From NCBI GenBank assembly GCA_012999515.1, contig JABEEB010000001.1:248001-312000 (forward strand): DNA of 64,000 nucleotides, in the 5' to 3' direction. The notes beneath the pieces were generated by a model, which ran no database searches, was not told the DNA's origin, and worked only from the letters and a program-made list of their open reading frames with translations. Shown piece by piece: positions 45,599 to 55,678 of the stretch (position 1 is its first letter; every line of letters starts with the position of its first letter). The DNA is from Salifodinibacter halophilus. GTDB lineage: Bacteria > Pseudomonadota > Gammaproteobacteria > Nevskiales > Salinisphaeraceae. Made by a program: the position numbers and the translations under genes.

Positions 45599-46246
45599 AT
45601 GGCTTCTCAATCTGCGTCCGATACGCGCACCATCCTGATCGCCGATGACCATCCGCTGTTTCGGACAGCGCTGGGGCAGGCGATAAGCGATTCGTTACCC
45701 GATGCAACACTCGACACCGTGGGTGATTTCGAGCAGTTATCGAATCGGCTTACGCATGCTGACGACGTCGACCTGCTATTACTAGACCTGAATATGCCGG
45801 GCGCGAAAGGTTACGCCGCATTGGTCCACGCCCGGACTGCCGCGCCCACGTTGCCGATAATCGTGATTTCGGCCTACGAAGACCCGGACGTGGTCAGTAC
45901 GGCGCTGGATCATGGCGCATCGGGTTTCATCCCGAAGTCGTCCGCATCGGAAACGCTGGCCGATGCCATCACAGCGGTACTTGCCGGCGGCGAATGGGTG
46001 CCGGCCGATGTACGCGCCGATCGCGCTGCGCGCGATAGCTTCTCCGACAAGCTGGCCACATTGACCGCACAGCAGCAGCGCGTGTTGGAAATGCTGACTG
46101 AGGGCATGCTGAACAAGCAGATCGCGATCGATCTGGCGATCTCCGAGGCAACCGTCAAAGCGCATATCACGGCGATACTACGTAAGCTCGCTGTCTCGAC
46201 GCGTACCCAGGCCGTGATAGCCATGCAGAATCAGCGCTGGGACTGA
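45599..46246 (+). CDS. NarL/LuxR-family response regulator, CrbR-like
   Basis: A 215-residue response regulator. The receiver (about 10-130) has the acidic pair DD, phosphoacceptor Asp63 in LLLLDLNMPG and Lys in IPKSSAS. The C-terminal LuxR helix-turn-helix (about 147-210) includes LTAQQQRVLEMLTEGMLNKQIA and SEATVKAHITAILRKL. Convergent to it lies a transporter-fused sensor kinase. This pairing matches CrbS/CrbR (MxtR/ErdR), which switches on acetyl-CoA synthetase and acetate use in Vibrio and Pseudomonas. No acs gene is in the window. Confidence 0.85.
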   Translation: MASQSASDTRTILIADDHPLFRTALGQAISDSLPDATLDTVGDFEQLSNRLTHADDVDLLLLDLNMPGAKGYAALVHARTAAPTLPIIVISAYEDPDVVSTALDHGASGFIPKSSASETLADAITAVLAGGEWVPADVRADRAARDSFSDKLATLTAQQQRVLEMLTEGMLNKQIAIDLAISEATVKAHITAILRKLAVSTRTQAVIAMQNQRWD

Positions 46247-46268
46247 TATCGCGTCGACTCGCTTGTCG

Positions 46269-46283
46269 ACGACACGGTGTCGT
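46269..46283. terminator. Weak hairpin between the convergent two-component genes
   Basis: ACGACAC-G-GTGTCGT is followed by TTTA on the plus strand. It sits in the 40-bp gap between the response regulator and sensor kinase stops and may serve the regulator gene. Confidence 0.35.
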
Positions 46284-46286
46284 TTA

Positions 46287-49200
46287 TCAGGCACCTGTTG
46301 ATAGCTTAATGCCGAGCATAGCCGCGAGGGTGTCGGCGTCGATCGGTTTGTAAATAACGCGAGCGCCAAGCGCTTCAGCGCGCTCGGCCAGCATTGGATC
46401 GCGGTTCGCACTAGCCAACACGCGGCACGCTGGTTCCCCCGTGGGGCAATTGGCCAGTATTTCCAGTCCAGTAGGCGCGTCAGCGCCGAGGTCGTAGTCA
46501 ACGATCAACGCGTCGACGACACCGTCGGCGACGATATCGACGGTATCATCGGGGTCAGCGACGAGCGCTTCGATCCCCCAGGAAGCCAGTATCGTCACGA
46601 GGGCGTCGCGCGAGGCGTTGTCGTCGTCCACAACCAGCGCTTGTTCGACATGCACATCGGCAATGGATTCGGTCGACGTCGTTGCTGTCAGCGTGTCAGC
46701 AGTGGGGACACTGGTGGTTTTGATAAGGATCGAAAAGCGTGTACCCCGGCCCAGTGTCGACTCAACCGTGACTCGATGGTCGAGTAAGCTGGCTAGCCGG
46801 TCGGCCAACGACAGACCCAGCCCAAGTCCGCGATCGGCGGTGCCGTCGGTGGAGTCACCGCGCTCGAATTCGTCGAAGATTGATGCTTTTTGTTCTTGGC
46901 TGATGCCCGGGCCGGTATCCAGAACCTGGATTTCAATCGCCTCGGGACGGCGCCGCACACCGAGAACGATGCGGCCGGATTCGGTGTAACGCACCGCATT
47001 CGATAACAGATTCTGGACAATCCGCCGAAGCAGTTTGGGATCGGTGTCGATGGCGGCCGTAGATGTGAGGTAATCCAGCCGCAGCCCGTGTTCGTCGGCG
47101 ATCACCTGGAATTGGTCGGCCAATGGCCGCAGTACATCGTCGACTGATATGACATCGCGTTCGACGGGCCAGCGACCGGCGTCGATTTTGGAAATGTCTA
47201 GCAGTGGCTCGAGCAGTGCTTGAGCCGAGCCGAGTGCGTTTTGAATTTGCGTTATCGAAGCCGGGTCGATCGCACCGCGGCTTCGCCCGGCTGCGTCTGC
47301 GAACAAACGCGCGGCGTTTAGCGGCTGGAGCAGATCATGGCTCGCTGCGGCCAGGAAACGCGTTTTACTTTGGTTGGCCCGCTCTGCGGCCGCGCGCTCA
47401 GTCTCGGCCGCCTGTTCGGCGCGGGCGCGTTCAGCGTTTTCGCGCTGGAGTTGATCGTTTGAGTGCGATAGGGCCGCGGTGCGTTCGGAAACGCGCGCCT
47501 CGAGACGAGCATTGGCTCGGGCCAGATCCGCTTGTTTTTCCTTGAACGCCGTAATGTCGTTGAATGTGGTGACGAACCCGCCGCCGGGCACGGGATTGCC
47601 GGTCATGTACAGCACTGTGCCATCGCTTCGATGGCGCTCGAAGCGGTGTGGTTGGGCGCGGCGTAGATGCGCCAGGCGTCGCTGGACTAAATCTTCGACA
47701 TTGCCTGGGCCGCACTCGCCGCGCTCGGCGTTGAAGCGGATTAGCTCGGCGATATGGCGCCCGGTTCGGACCAGGCCGGAAGGATAGTTGAACAGCGTCA
47801 GGTAGCGGCTGTTCCAGGTCACAAGCCGCAAGTCACCATCGATAACGGAGATTCCCTGGTCGCTATTTTCCAGCGCCGCGCGTAATACGCCACGGTTGAA
47901 TTGCACGGCATCGGCGGTGCGATCGAGTACGCGAGCCACATCGTTGAAGTTGATATCGGCACGCGATGAGCCCGAGCGCAACAGCCAATGCGCGGAACTC
48001 GAACCGACGACACTAGCCAGCCGATGCTCGGCGAAGCGCACGAGTTCGGTATCGGCGATTTGAGGCGCAACAGCGCCGAAATCACGTTCGCCGGTGTACT
48101 CGCGGATGGTCTCGCGTGCGACCTGATCGCCTAGAAAACGGCGTAGGAGTGTGTCCAGTTCGCCGATGCGGATATTCGGGGCACGCGCTTTGGGTGGCTG
48201 TCGGTCACGGCGGCGGCCGCGACCTGGGTCGATGAATGCATCGGCCTGGGCACGCTCGATCAGATTGGCGCGCGTGTTGACTGATACGGCTGCCATGACC
48301 CCGATCTCGGTGATAAGTGTCCATATGATCCCCGCCGTCAGTGGATCGGATAATGGCAGGCTGAATATTCCGGCCGTGCCACTCCAGCCGATAAACTGGG
48401 CGCTGGACGTACCGGTGCCGAGCCGGCCAGCATGGAAAAACACGGGGATAAAGAGCGTGTAGAACCAGGCCGCTGCACCGGCAGCCAGCCCGGCGATCAC
48501 CCCCTGGTGTTTGATCGATTTTATATAGAGACCGCCGAGCAGTGGTAACGCGAGCAAAGCGAGGCCGGTCAGGCCGACCATGCCTAGATCGACAAGGTTA
48601 CTTGTTGGATTGGCGGCGACGCCCACACATATGGCGCTGAGATACAGGATCGCGACTAGCTTCTCCACGCCGCTTAGCAGGCTCGGCGACGGATGGTGCC
48701 GGGCGCGCCAGGGAGATAGCCCCTCATCGACCAGGCTACTGGCCACGCTCGCTGCGGCCAGGCAAGCAGTGGCGGTTGCCAGCGCGGTAACGGCCGCGAG
48801 AATGAAACCGCCCAGCCAGCTGGGACCCAGTAACGCGGGTAGTGCTAATGCCAGATGGTCGTCGATCTGGTTGTTGGCACTGATGAGGGCTAAACCTGCG
48901 CCGCAAATCAAGATGACGCCGCCGACGAGGACGACCATCAATATAGGCAGTGCGATGCTGGCAGTTCGGTGACGACGGCCAGAGGCGGGTCGTTTACCGG
49001 TCAACGAAAAACGGCTAGGCAATACGTAGACCGCGAGCGTCGCTATGACCACGATGGTTAAAAAGCGTGGCGTCACGGGGGGAGGTCCGAATATGTCGCC
49101 GATCGCGGTGAGGGACCACAGTGGTGTAATCGACAAACCGTGGCCGGCCGTTGCGTGATAGATGGCTAACGTGACTAAAACGACAAACACCGCCAGTGCG

Positions 49201-49787
49201 AGGCTCATGGTCGCGCGAACGAGAAGGATGAGCCCTGTGGCCAAGCCGTCGCCATCCGCGAAGCGGCCGGGCCGGGCGAGCAGGGCACCGGCGGCGATCA
49301 CGGCCGGCAATGCGCCGGCGATAAATGGACTAGTCGGCAGTCCGAAAGCCACCCCGGCTGCCTTGGTGACGGTCTGGAACTCGGCGATGAGCAGCACACC
49401 GAGGCTAGCGGCCGCCATTAGTGACGAGACGATGGCAACTGCTGGTGAACGGCCGTAACGGGCGCTGATAAGCGCCGGCAGCGAGAGTGTGCTTTGTTGA
49501 TGGGCCGTGACTTGTAGTCGGCGCGCGACTGGCCGCAACAACAACAAGGCGAGTACTGGTGCCGCAAAAATACCCAGTATTGCTTCATCACCGCGCGCAA
49601 TGGCGCCGATCGCGCCAAATACTGGCCACGCACTTGCAAGTGAAGCCAGGGCCATCAAATAAACGCCAGCGACTGGATGCTTGTGCTGGTGCGCATGGCC
49701 AGCGCCTAAGCTGAGACGCCCCAGCGCTGGCGCGGCGAGTCCAATCACCAATAAAAGCAATCCGGCTATTATGGCGGCTAACGTCAT
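46287..49787 (-). CDS. Hybrid sensor kinase with sodium:solute symporter domain, CrbS-like
   Basis: A 1,166-residue membrane sensor. The N-terminal SLC5/SSS-type transporter domain (about 1-545) has some thirteen helices. A linker, then a PAS domain (about 640-755, [24 protein letters not shown] split across it), a coiled coil, and the HisKA region with [14 protein letters not shown] (phosphoacceptor His near 815) follow. The ATPase boxes are [10 protein letters not shown] and [14 protein letters not shown]-terminal receiver ([12 protein letters not shown], phospho-Asp near 1097) ends it. The ATG was chosen for its GAGGGA; a GTG 17 codons earlier lacks one. Transporter-kinase fusions of this type (CrbS, CbrA) control acetate or amino acid use. 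Confidence 0.88.
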   Translation of the reverse strand: MTLAAIIAGLLLLVIGLAAPALGRLSLGAGHAHQHKHPVAGVYLMALASLASAWPVFGAIGAIARGDEAILGIFAAPVLALLLLRPVARRLQVTAHQQSTLSLPALISARYGRSPAVAIVSSLMAAASLGVLLIAEFQTVTKAAGVAFGLPTSPFIAGALPAVIAAGALLARPGRFADGDGLATGLILLVRATMSLALAVFVVLVTLAIYHATAGHGLSITPLWSLTAIGDIFGPPPVTPRFLTIVVIATLAVYVLPSRFSLTGKRPASGRRHRTASIALPILMVVLVGGVILICGAGLALISANNQIDDHLALALPALLGPSWLGGFILAAVTALATATACLAAASVASSLVDEGLSPWRARHHPSPSLLSGVEKLVAILYLSAICVGVAANPTSNLVDLGMVGLTGLALLALPLLGGLYIKSIKHQGVIAGLAAGAAAWFYTLFIPVFFHAGRLGTGTSSAQFIGWSGTAGIFSLPLSDPLTAGIIWTLITEIGVMAAVSVNTRANLIERAQADAFIDPGRGRRRDRQPPKARAPNIRIGELDTLLRRFLGDQVARETIREYTGERDFGAVAPQIADTELVRFAEHRLASVVGSSSAHWLLRSGSSRADINFNDVARVLDRTADAVQFNRGVLRAALENSDQGISVIDGDLRLVTWNSRYLTLFNYPSGLVRTGRHIAELIRFNAERGECGPGNVEDLVQRRLAHLRRAQPHRFERHRSDGTVLYMTGNPVPGGGFVTTFNDITAFKEKQADLARANARLEARVSERTAALSHSNDQLQRENAERARAEQAAETERAAAERANQSKTRFLAAASHDLLQPLNAARLFADAAGRSRGAIDPASITQIQNALGSAQALLEPLLDISKIDAGRWPVERDVISVDDVLRPLADQFQVIADEHGLRLDYLTSTAAIDTDPKLLRRIVQNLLSNAVRYTESGRIVLGVRRRPEAIEIQVLDTGPGISQEQKASIFDEFERGDSTDGTADRGLGLGLSLADRLASLLDHRVTVESTLGRGTRFSILIKTTSVPTADTLTATTSTESIADVHVEQALVVDDDNASRDALVTILASWGIEALVADPDDTVDIVADGVVDALIVDYDLGADAPTGLEILANCPTGEPACRVLASANRDPMLAERAEALGARVIYKPIDADTLAAMLGIKLSTGA

Positions 49788-49895
49788 CAATCCCTCGGCG
49801 AAACCCGAATACGATCGGCTGGTGTTCGTTGGCGTCACATGCAGTTGGCCAGACCGGTCGCTATAATGCCAGTCAAATCAGCCCTGGATACTACT

Positions 49896-51185
49896 ATGCT
49901 CGATCCGCGCGTACTCCGCGAGGACACTGATCGCGTTGCCGATGCTCTGGCCGAGCGCGGTTATTTTTTCAATGCCGAGGCATATCTCGGCCTGGAAGAA
50001 AATCGCAAGGAGTTACAACAAGACGTTGAATCATTGCAGGCCGAACGCAACCGGCGTTCGAAAGAAATCGGCCAGGCCAAGGCCAACGGTGAAGATATCG
50101 AGCCACTCAAGCGCGAAGTTGATGGCCTCGGTGAACGCCTGGCCGAAGCCAAGCGCGAACTCGACAACATACGGGAACAGGCAGACGAATTCCATCGCGA
50201 CCTGCCGAATCTGCCGCAAGCTGATGTGCCGACGGGCCAGGACGATACCGACAATGTCGAGCAATATCGCTGCGGACAACCGCCTGCGTTTGATTTCGAA
50301 CCGCGCGACCACGTCGACATCGGCGCCGCCCTGGATGGGCTCGATAGCGATGCAGCCGCCACGATTGCGGGGGCGCGGTTCTCGGTGCTGTCCGGTGGGG
50401 TCGCGCGTCTGCACCGAGCGCTCGGCAATTTCATGCTCGACATCCATATGGCGAATGGCTATCGCGAAGTCAACGTGCCATTTATCGCCAATTCGGCATC
50501 GCTTTTCGGAACCGGCCAGTTGCCCAAGTTCGAGGATGATCTATTCCGCTTGAGTGAGCCGTCGAACTATTACTTGATCCCGACCGCCGAAGTACCGGTG
50601 GCCAATCTCGTGGCCGACCAAGTGGTGCCCGCGGAGGATTTGCCGCTGAAATACGTTGCACACACACCGTGTTTCCGCGCGGAAGCCGGGTCAGCGGGGC
50701 GTGACGTACGCGGCATGATTCGCCAGCATCAATTCGAGAAAGTCGAGCTGGTCTGGGTGACAACGCCCGAGCAATCGAACGAAGCACTGGCCTGCCTGCG
50801 TGCCGATGCCGAAGACATACTCGCCCGACTGGGGTTGGCCTATCGTGTGATGACGCTGTGTACGCGCGATATGGGCTTTTCAGCGGCACGCACCGAGGAT
50901 CTGGAAGTCTGGTTGCCGAGTCAGGAGACTTATCGCGAAGTGTCCTCCTGCAGCAACTGCGAAGCGTTTCAGGCACGGCGCATGGGGGCGCGTTACCGCG
51001 ATCCGGAGACGGGCAAGCCGCGGCTCGTACATACGCTGAACGGTTCGGCACTTGCGCTTGGCCGGACACTGGTCGCGATTCTGGAAAACTACCAACAGGC
51101 TGACGGCAGTATCGCCGTGCCCGAGGCATTGATTGGCTACATGGGAGGCACGACCCACATCGAGCCGGTAGCTGCCGACGCCTGA
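49896..51185 (+). CDS. serS: Seryl-tRNA synthetase
   Basis: A 429-residue class II synthetase of normal length. The N-terminal coiled-coil arm (about 30-105) contacts the long variable arm of tRNA-Ser. Motif 2 is [26 protein letters not shown], split over about 252-277, and motif 3 [24 protein letters not shown], the serine-binding loop, is at about 230. The ATG at MLDPRV gives the family N-terminus; frames open upstream overlap the sensor kinase promoter. The stop is three bases from that of cysB, which converges on it. Confidence 0.97.
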   Translation: MLDPRVLREDTDRVADALAERGYFFNAEAYLGLEENRKELQQDVESLQAERNRRSKEIGQAKANGEDIEPLKREVDGLGERLAEAKRELDNIREQADEFHRDLPNLPQADVPTGQDDTDNVEQYRCGQPPAFDFEPRDHVDIGAALDGLDSDAAATIAGARFSVLSGGVARLHRALGNFMLDIHMANGYREVNVPFIANSASLFGTGQLPKFEDDLFRLSEPSNYYLIPTAEVPVANLVADQVVPAEDLPLKYVAHTPCFRAEAGSAGRDVRGMIRQHQFEKVELVWVTTPEQSNEALACLRADAEDILARLGLAYRVMTLCTRDMGFSAARTEDLEVWLPSQETYREVSSCSNCEAFQARRMGARYRDPETGKPRLVHTLNGSALALGRTLVAILENYQQADGSIAVPEALIGYMGGTTHIEPVAADA

Positions 51186-51188
51186 ACG

Positions 51189-52169
51189 TCAACGCATTGG
51201 CAGGTCAGCGCTTAGCTCGCGGACCAGTGACTGGTAGCGCGGGCCGGGGAAGCTAGCCTGCGCGCGGTCCAGCTCTGCGTTATCGATCTGTGGTGCAAAC
51301 GTTCGTATAAACGAGCGCATGAAGCCAGTCAGGAATAGGTTATGCCGAAAGGCGATGCAGGTCGTACTCGGCGCGAAAAGATGGCTTGCATCCAGGCGCA
51401 CTAGATCAGTGTCGTTTTCAGCTTCGTAGGCCATGCTGGCCACGACACCGATGCCGAGATCCTGACGGACGTAGGTTTTGATCACGTCGGCGTCGACCGC
51501 GGTCAGCACAACGTCCGGCGTTTCGCCCGCGCCTTCGAACGCACGGTCGAGTTGCGACCGGCCGGTAAAGCCGAAGGTATAGGTGATGATGGGATAGGCG
51601 GCGATGTCGGCCAGTGACAGCGTCTCGACTGTGGCCAATGGATGGTCTTGGCGCACCAATACAGCGCGGTTCCAGGTATAGCAAGGCAGCAAAATCAGGT
51701 CATCGAAGTTTTCCAATGCTTCGGTGGCGATCGCAAAATCGGCCTGGCCGGACGCTGCCCAGGACGCGATCTGGGGGGGTGCGCCCTGATCAAGATGGAG
51801 CGCGACTCGTGGATAGGCCCGCCGGAACGCAGCGATCGTTGGCGGCAGCGCGTAGCGCGCCTGGGTGTGCGTCGTGGCGATAGTGAGATTGCCGGCGTCG
51901 GCGTCGGTGAACTCATTGGCGGTCCGGCCGAGGTTATCGACTTCGGTTAAGATGCGGCGTCCGATGTCGAGAATGCGCGAGCCGGCAGGGGTAATGCGTC
52001 CGAGGTGTTTGCCGTTACGTTCGAATATCTGCACCCCGAGCTCGGCTTCCAGCAGCCGAATCTGTTTGGACACGCCCGGCTGTGACGTGTGGAGCTTGTT
52101 GGCCGCTGCCGTGATATTCAGGTCCTGCTCGGCGACAGTATGAATATAGAGCAATTGTCGGAGCTTCAT
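51189..52169 (-). CDS. cysB: CysB-like LysR regulator of sulfur assimilation
   Basis: A 326-residue LysR protein nearly collinear with CysB. It has AAANKLHTSQPGVSKQIRLLE in the winged helix, TTHTQARYALPPTIAAFRRAYP at the start of the effector domain, LPCYTWNRAVLV, TYTFGFTGRSQLDRAF, and VDADVIKTYVRQDLGIGVVA. CysB activates cysteine regulon genes on sensing N-acetylserine and sulfur limitation. The neighbours fit: a TauE-type sulfur exporter and siroheme synthase lie just upstream on the other strand. Cbl, a close paralogue, is an alternative, but the match to CysB is stronger. Confidence 0.93.
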   Translation of the reverse strand: MKLRQLLYIHTVAEQDLNITAAANKLHTSQPGVSKQIRLLEAELGVQIFERNGKHLGRITPAGSRILDIGRRILTEVDNLGRTANEFTDADAGNLTIATTHTQARYALPPTIAAFRRAYPRVALHLDQGAPPQIASWAASGQADFAIATEALENFDDLILLPCYTWNRAVLVRQDHPLATVETLSLADIAAYPIITYTFGFTGRSQLDRAFEGAGETPDVVLTAVDADVIKTYVRQDLGIGVVASMAYEAENDTDLVRLDASHLFAPSTTCIAFRHNLFLTGFMRSFIRTFAPQIDNAELDRAQASFPGPRYQSLVRELSADLPMR

Positions 52170-52573
52170 TGTGTCGCGCTTTTATGCCTCAAAAATCTGA
52201 CAGCATGAATATATATCACTTCTGGCATTAAATGCGACCTGATAGCCTTGCTCGCCGTGTTCCAAATAAAGCGACATACACGCCAGCTACCCCGAACGTC
52301 GCCGTACGCCCGCGTTGTTGGCCGTGTTGTATCGTCAATTAATTCTGTGAGTGAGCTGCTAGGCCCGGTCGTGTCAGATCGACAATCAGCAATATGTTGT
52401 GGTGCGAGCGCGCGCGCCGCGCGTTTGGTGGCCCGCGTAGTGGTGTCATTCGCTCGTTCTGGACTCGGCTCGACAATCATTTCGGGTATCCAGCCGGTAG
52501 TACAACGCCCGGCCTTGAACAAGGTTGTTGTGCATGAGGCTATGGCCCTGTCCACTTGGATGGAATCGTACTG
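52170..52573. other. Non-coding stretch between cysB and the TauE-type gene
   Basis: This 404-bp divergent region should hold the promoters of both genes. The frame covering most of it on the minus strand lacks the look of a protein and runs through cysB's promoter region. An AT-rich patch (52205-52235) is the likely cysB promoter area. I see no strong symmetrical operator. Confidence 0.4.
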
Positions 52574-53389
52574 ATGGGCATTATCGAATTTGTGCTCGCC
52601 GGGCTCGGCGTCGGTATCGCCATTGGCATGACTGGCGTGGGCGGTGGCTCGCTGATGACGCCGCTTTTGATTATGGGTTTTGGTTTACCGCCGTCGACTG
52701 CGATTGGGACCGACCTTCTGTATGCAGCCTGTACCAAGAGTTTCGGTGCGTTTCTCCACGGCCGGGCGCGTAGTGTCCATTGGCCCACCGTCGGGCTTAT
52801 GGCGATGGGCAGTGTGCCGGCGTCACTCGGCATGATCGCCTGGCTGCATACCAATGGCATCACGCCGTGGGTTGAGCACTTGATGACGATCACGCTGTGT
52901 ATCGCCATATTTGCCACGGCCGTGGTTTCGTTGTTGCGCACACGCCTGATGGGCAATCGTTCGATTGGTGCGGAAGCTGTCGCTACGGCACCTATCGACG
53001 GTCCGGCACGGGCGGTTATCACGGTCGTGGCCGGTCTCGCGCTGGGGGCGCTGGTCACGCTTTCATCCGTGGGTGCCGGTGTGCTTGGCACGACACTGCT
53101 GTTATTGCTTTATCCACGCCTGTCGATGTTCCGGGTGGTTGGCACTGACATCAGCCACGCTGTACCGCTGACACTTGTCGCCGGGCTTGGCCACGTCGAA
53201 CTCGGCAGTGCGGAGCTGGCAACGCTCGGTTTTCTCTTGATCGGCTCCTTGCCCGGTATTTATATTGGTACACAGCTCGCGCTACGTGTCCGCGATCAGC
53301 TTCTGCGTGGGCTCGTAGCCATCCTCCTGCTCGCCGCGGGCGGCGGCATGCTCTGGCACACGCTTTCGGCATTCGGATTGGTTGCCTAG
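52574..53389 (+). CDS. TauE/SafE-family sulfur anion exporter
   Basis: A 271-residue membrane protein with eight helices in two TauE repeats. The first repeat begins with GVGIAIGMTGVGGGSLMTPLL, and the second with GALVTLSSVGAGVLGTTLLLLLYP, the twin glycine-rich motifs of the family. Members export sulfite, sulfoacetate or similar anions. Sitting between cysB and cysG, it probably relieves sulfite during assimilatory sulfate reduction. The ATG was preferred to a TTG six codons earlier. cysG follows after 25 bp, suggesting cotranscription. Confidence 0.88.
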   Translation: MGIIEFVLAGLGVGIAIGMTGVGGGSLMTPLLIMGFGLPPSTAIGTDLLYAACTKSFGAFLHGRARSVHWPTVGLMAMGSVPASLGMIAWLHTNGITPWVEHLMTITLCIAIFATAVVSLLRTRLMGNRSIGAEAVATAPIDGPARAVITVVAGLALGALVTLSSVGAGVLGTTLLLLLYPRLSMFRVVGTDISHAVPLTLVAGLGHVELGSAELATLGFLLIGSLPGIYIGTQLALRVRDQLLRGLVAILLLAAGGGMLWHTLSAFGLVA

Positions 53390-53414
53390 CGCCAGCTTAT
53401 TGCGGCAGTAAGCG

Positions 53415-54854
53415 ATGACCGAAACGGCCAGTTTCCCGATATTTGTACGGCTTGTCGGTGAACCGGTGCTCGTTGTTGGCGGTGGCCGAGTCGCCGCACG
53501 CCGTATCAGGCGGCTACGCCGCGCCGGCGCGGCGATCAGCGTGGTGGCACCGCGATTGACGCCGGCGCTGGCGGATCTCGCTGATGCGTCAGTGCTTAGA
53601 TGGTGGGATCGCGCCTTTCAAGACGAGGATGTTGCTGGGTTTCGGCTAACCATCGTGGCGACCAACGATCCGGCGGTTAATCGGCGCGTGGCCACGGCCG
53701 CTCGCGCCCATGGCTCTTTCGTGGCGACCACGGATGACAATGCAGGCGCCGATGCGCCGATCGGGGACGCGGTATTGCCGGCGGTCGTCGACCGTGATCC
53801 CATCCAGGTTGCCGTTGCCAGCGACGGGCGGGCGCCGACGCTATCGCGGCGTCTACGCGCTCGGCTAGATGCGTTCATTCCGCGTGCCTACGGTGAGTTG
53901 GCTGCGTTAGCCGGCACGGTTCGACAGCGCGTTGCGCAAAGTGTGCCAACGCGTTTGCGCACGCAATTCTGGACCGACGTTTTCGAGGGCGAAATCGCCG
54001 AGCACGTTTTTGCGGGCCGGCTGAATACCGCACAGCAAGTGCTCGCCAAGCGAATCGAAGACGCGGAAAAACACGGCGAAGTGACCGGCACCGGGGCCGT
54101 GTTTCTGGTTGGCTGTGGTCCGGGTAACCCGGATCTTCTGACGTTTCGTGCGCTGCGGGCCATGCAGCGCGCTGACGTAGTGTTCTACGATAGCCTCGTG
54201 CCGACGGCGATTGTGTCCCTGGCCGCCCCGGACGCCGAATTTCGCCACGTCGGCAAGCGAGCGGAACACCACACCATTGCGCAGGGCGAGCTGAATGCAC
54301 TGATGGTGGAGCATGCATCGGCTGGCGAACGCGTGGTGCGCCTGAAAGGCGGGGATCCGTTCGTTTTTGGGCGCGGTGGCGAAGAGATCGCCGATCTGGC
54401 GGCAGCCGGTGTCGGCTTTGAGGTGGTGCCCGGGATTACGGCGGCGGGTGGTAGCGCAGCATATGCGGGGATTCCGCTGACCCATCGCGACCATGCGCAG
54501 TCGGTTATTTTTACCACCGGCCATCGCCAGGCTAGCTCGCTAGCGCTGTCGTGGGCAACACTGGCCCAACGCGGGCAGACAGTCGTCTTTTTCATGGCCA
54601 GACGCAATCTCGCGACGATCTGTCGCTCACTGCTCGACTATGGGCTACCGGCCGATTGGCCGATCGCTTTGATCATCGACGCGACGACCAAACAGCAGAT
54701 AGTGGCGAGTGCGACCCTCGGCGAGTGGGTCGATCCGGGCGAGCAGCCCGAGCTCGACGGCGATGGCGCCGGTTTGGCGATTGTAGGCGAGGTCGTGCGC
54801 TTGCGCGCTACACACGGCTGGTTCGAACCGAGCCGGGAACCGCCGGCCGACTAA
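53415..54854 (+). CDS. cysG: Siroheme synthase (trifunctional)
   Basis: A 479-residue fusion. The N-terminal CysG(B) half (about 1-215) begins with PVLVVGGGRVAARRIRRL, an NAD site, and does precorrin-2 oxidation and iron insertion. The C-terminal CysG(A) half from about 232 is a uroporphyrinogen III methyltransferase with VGCGPGNPDLLTFRALRAM, VRLKGGDPFVFGRGGEE and GIPLTHRDHAQS. Siroheme is the cofactor of sulfite and nitrite reductases, so it belongs with cysB and the sulfur exporter. It ends 37 bp before a convergent YccA-type gene. Confidence 0.95.
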   Translation: MTETASFPIFVRLVGEPVLVVGGGRVAARRIRRLRRAGAAISVVAPRLTPALADLADASVLRWWDRAFQDEDVAGFRLTIVATNDPAVNRRVATAARAHGSFVATTDDNAGADAPIGDAVLPAVVDRDPIQVAVASDGRAPTLSRRLRARLDAFIPRAYGELAALAGTVRQRVAQSVPTRLRTQFWTDVFEGEIAEHVFAGRLNTAQQVLAKRIEDAEKHGEVTGTGAVFLVGCGPGNPDLLTFRALRAMQRADVVFYDSLVPTAIVSLAAPDAEFRHVGKRAEHHTIAQGELNALMVEHASAGERVVRLKGGDPFVFGRGGEEIADLAAAGVGFEVVPGITAAGGSAAYAGIPLTHRDHAQSVIFTTGHRQASSLALSWATLAQRGQTVVFFMARRNLATICRSLLDYGLPADWPIALIIDATTKQQIVASATLGEWVDPGEQPELDGDGAGLAIVGEVVRLRATHGWFEPSREPPAD

Positions 54855-54891
54855 CCCGTCGGCCGGCTATCCTTAGAGGCGTCGGCCAGCT

Positions 54892-55563
54892 TTAATTATC
54901 GCCCATACCGAGGCCGAGTAGCATCAGCAGGCTCTGGAAGAGATTCAATGCGGCGACAAAAAGCATGACGGTGGCGCGGATATAGTTGTCCTCGCCGCCA
55001 TGCACGATTTCGCCCGTCTGCCAGACGATGAGGCCGGACATCAGGAGTACGAATAGGAAAGAGACCGCCATTTCGAGGGCTGGAATCTGGAAGATGACGG
55101 CGATCAGGCTCATCACAAAGGCCACCAGAATCCCGACCATCAGGGTGGCGGTCCACTGGTTGAAACGCCGGCCAGAGGCCAGTGCATAGGCTGACATGCC
55201 GACGAAAATCGCGCCGGTACCGCCGAGGGCGAGCATCACGATTTGCCCGCCGTTAGAAAACATATGGAGATATGCGTTGATGATCGGCCCGAGCGTGTAG
55301 CCCATAAAACCGGTCAGCAGAAAGACGAACAAGAGTCCCCAGCCGCTATCGGCGGTCTTTTCCGTGGCGAATAGCAAGCCAAAATAGCCGACCAGCGTTA
55401 TGATTAGCCCGGGATAGGGTAGCTGCAGTGCCATCGCGGTAGCCGCCATGGCTGCCGAGAAGAGCAGCGTCATCGAAAGCAACAGATAAGTGTTGCGAAG
55501 AACACTGTTAACGGCCAGCGCGGTCTGGGCGTTGGTCGCCGATATGTTCGGATTCGTTGCCAT
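54892..55563 (-). CDS. Bax inhibitor-1/YccA-family membrane protein
   Basis: A 223-residue inner-membrane protein with seven helices. It has NSVLRNTYLLLSMTLLFSA near the N-terminus, the family-typical FLLTGFMGYTLGPIINAYL, and the C-terminal half-helix AALNLFQSLLMLLGL. YccA in E. coli is a substrate and modulator of the FtsH protease; other members are pH-dependent calcium leak channels. The start is at MATNPN, since earlier frames have no ribosome binding site. It is monocistronic and convergent with cysG. Confidence 0.88.
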   Translation of the reverse strand: MATNPNISATNAQTALAVNSVLRNTYLLLSMTLLFSAAMAATAMALQLPYPGLIITLVGYFGLLFATEKTADSGWGLLFVFLLTGFMGYTLGPIINAYLHMFSNGGQIVMLALGGTGAIFVGMSAYALASGRRFNQWTATLMVGILVAFVMSLIAVIFQIPALEMAVSFLFVLLMSGLIVWQTGEIVHGGEDNYIRATVMLFVAALNLFQSLLMLLGLGMGDN

Positions 55564-55678
55564 GGTTTTGCGTTCCGGGAGTTGCCGTGAAATCGGTTCG
55601 ATTATGTAGGGCAATGAGCGTAGTTTGCAAGTGCCGCTTTAACGTAGATCCGGTTCTTGTCAAGAGGTGACGGCGTCT

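Noticed and set aside
52166-52555. A 129-codon minus-strand frame upstream of cysB
   Set aside because: Thr/Arg-rich, runs through cysB's promoter and start, and matches no family.
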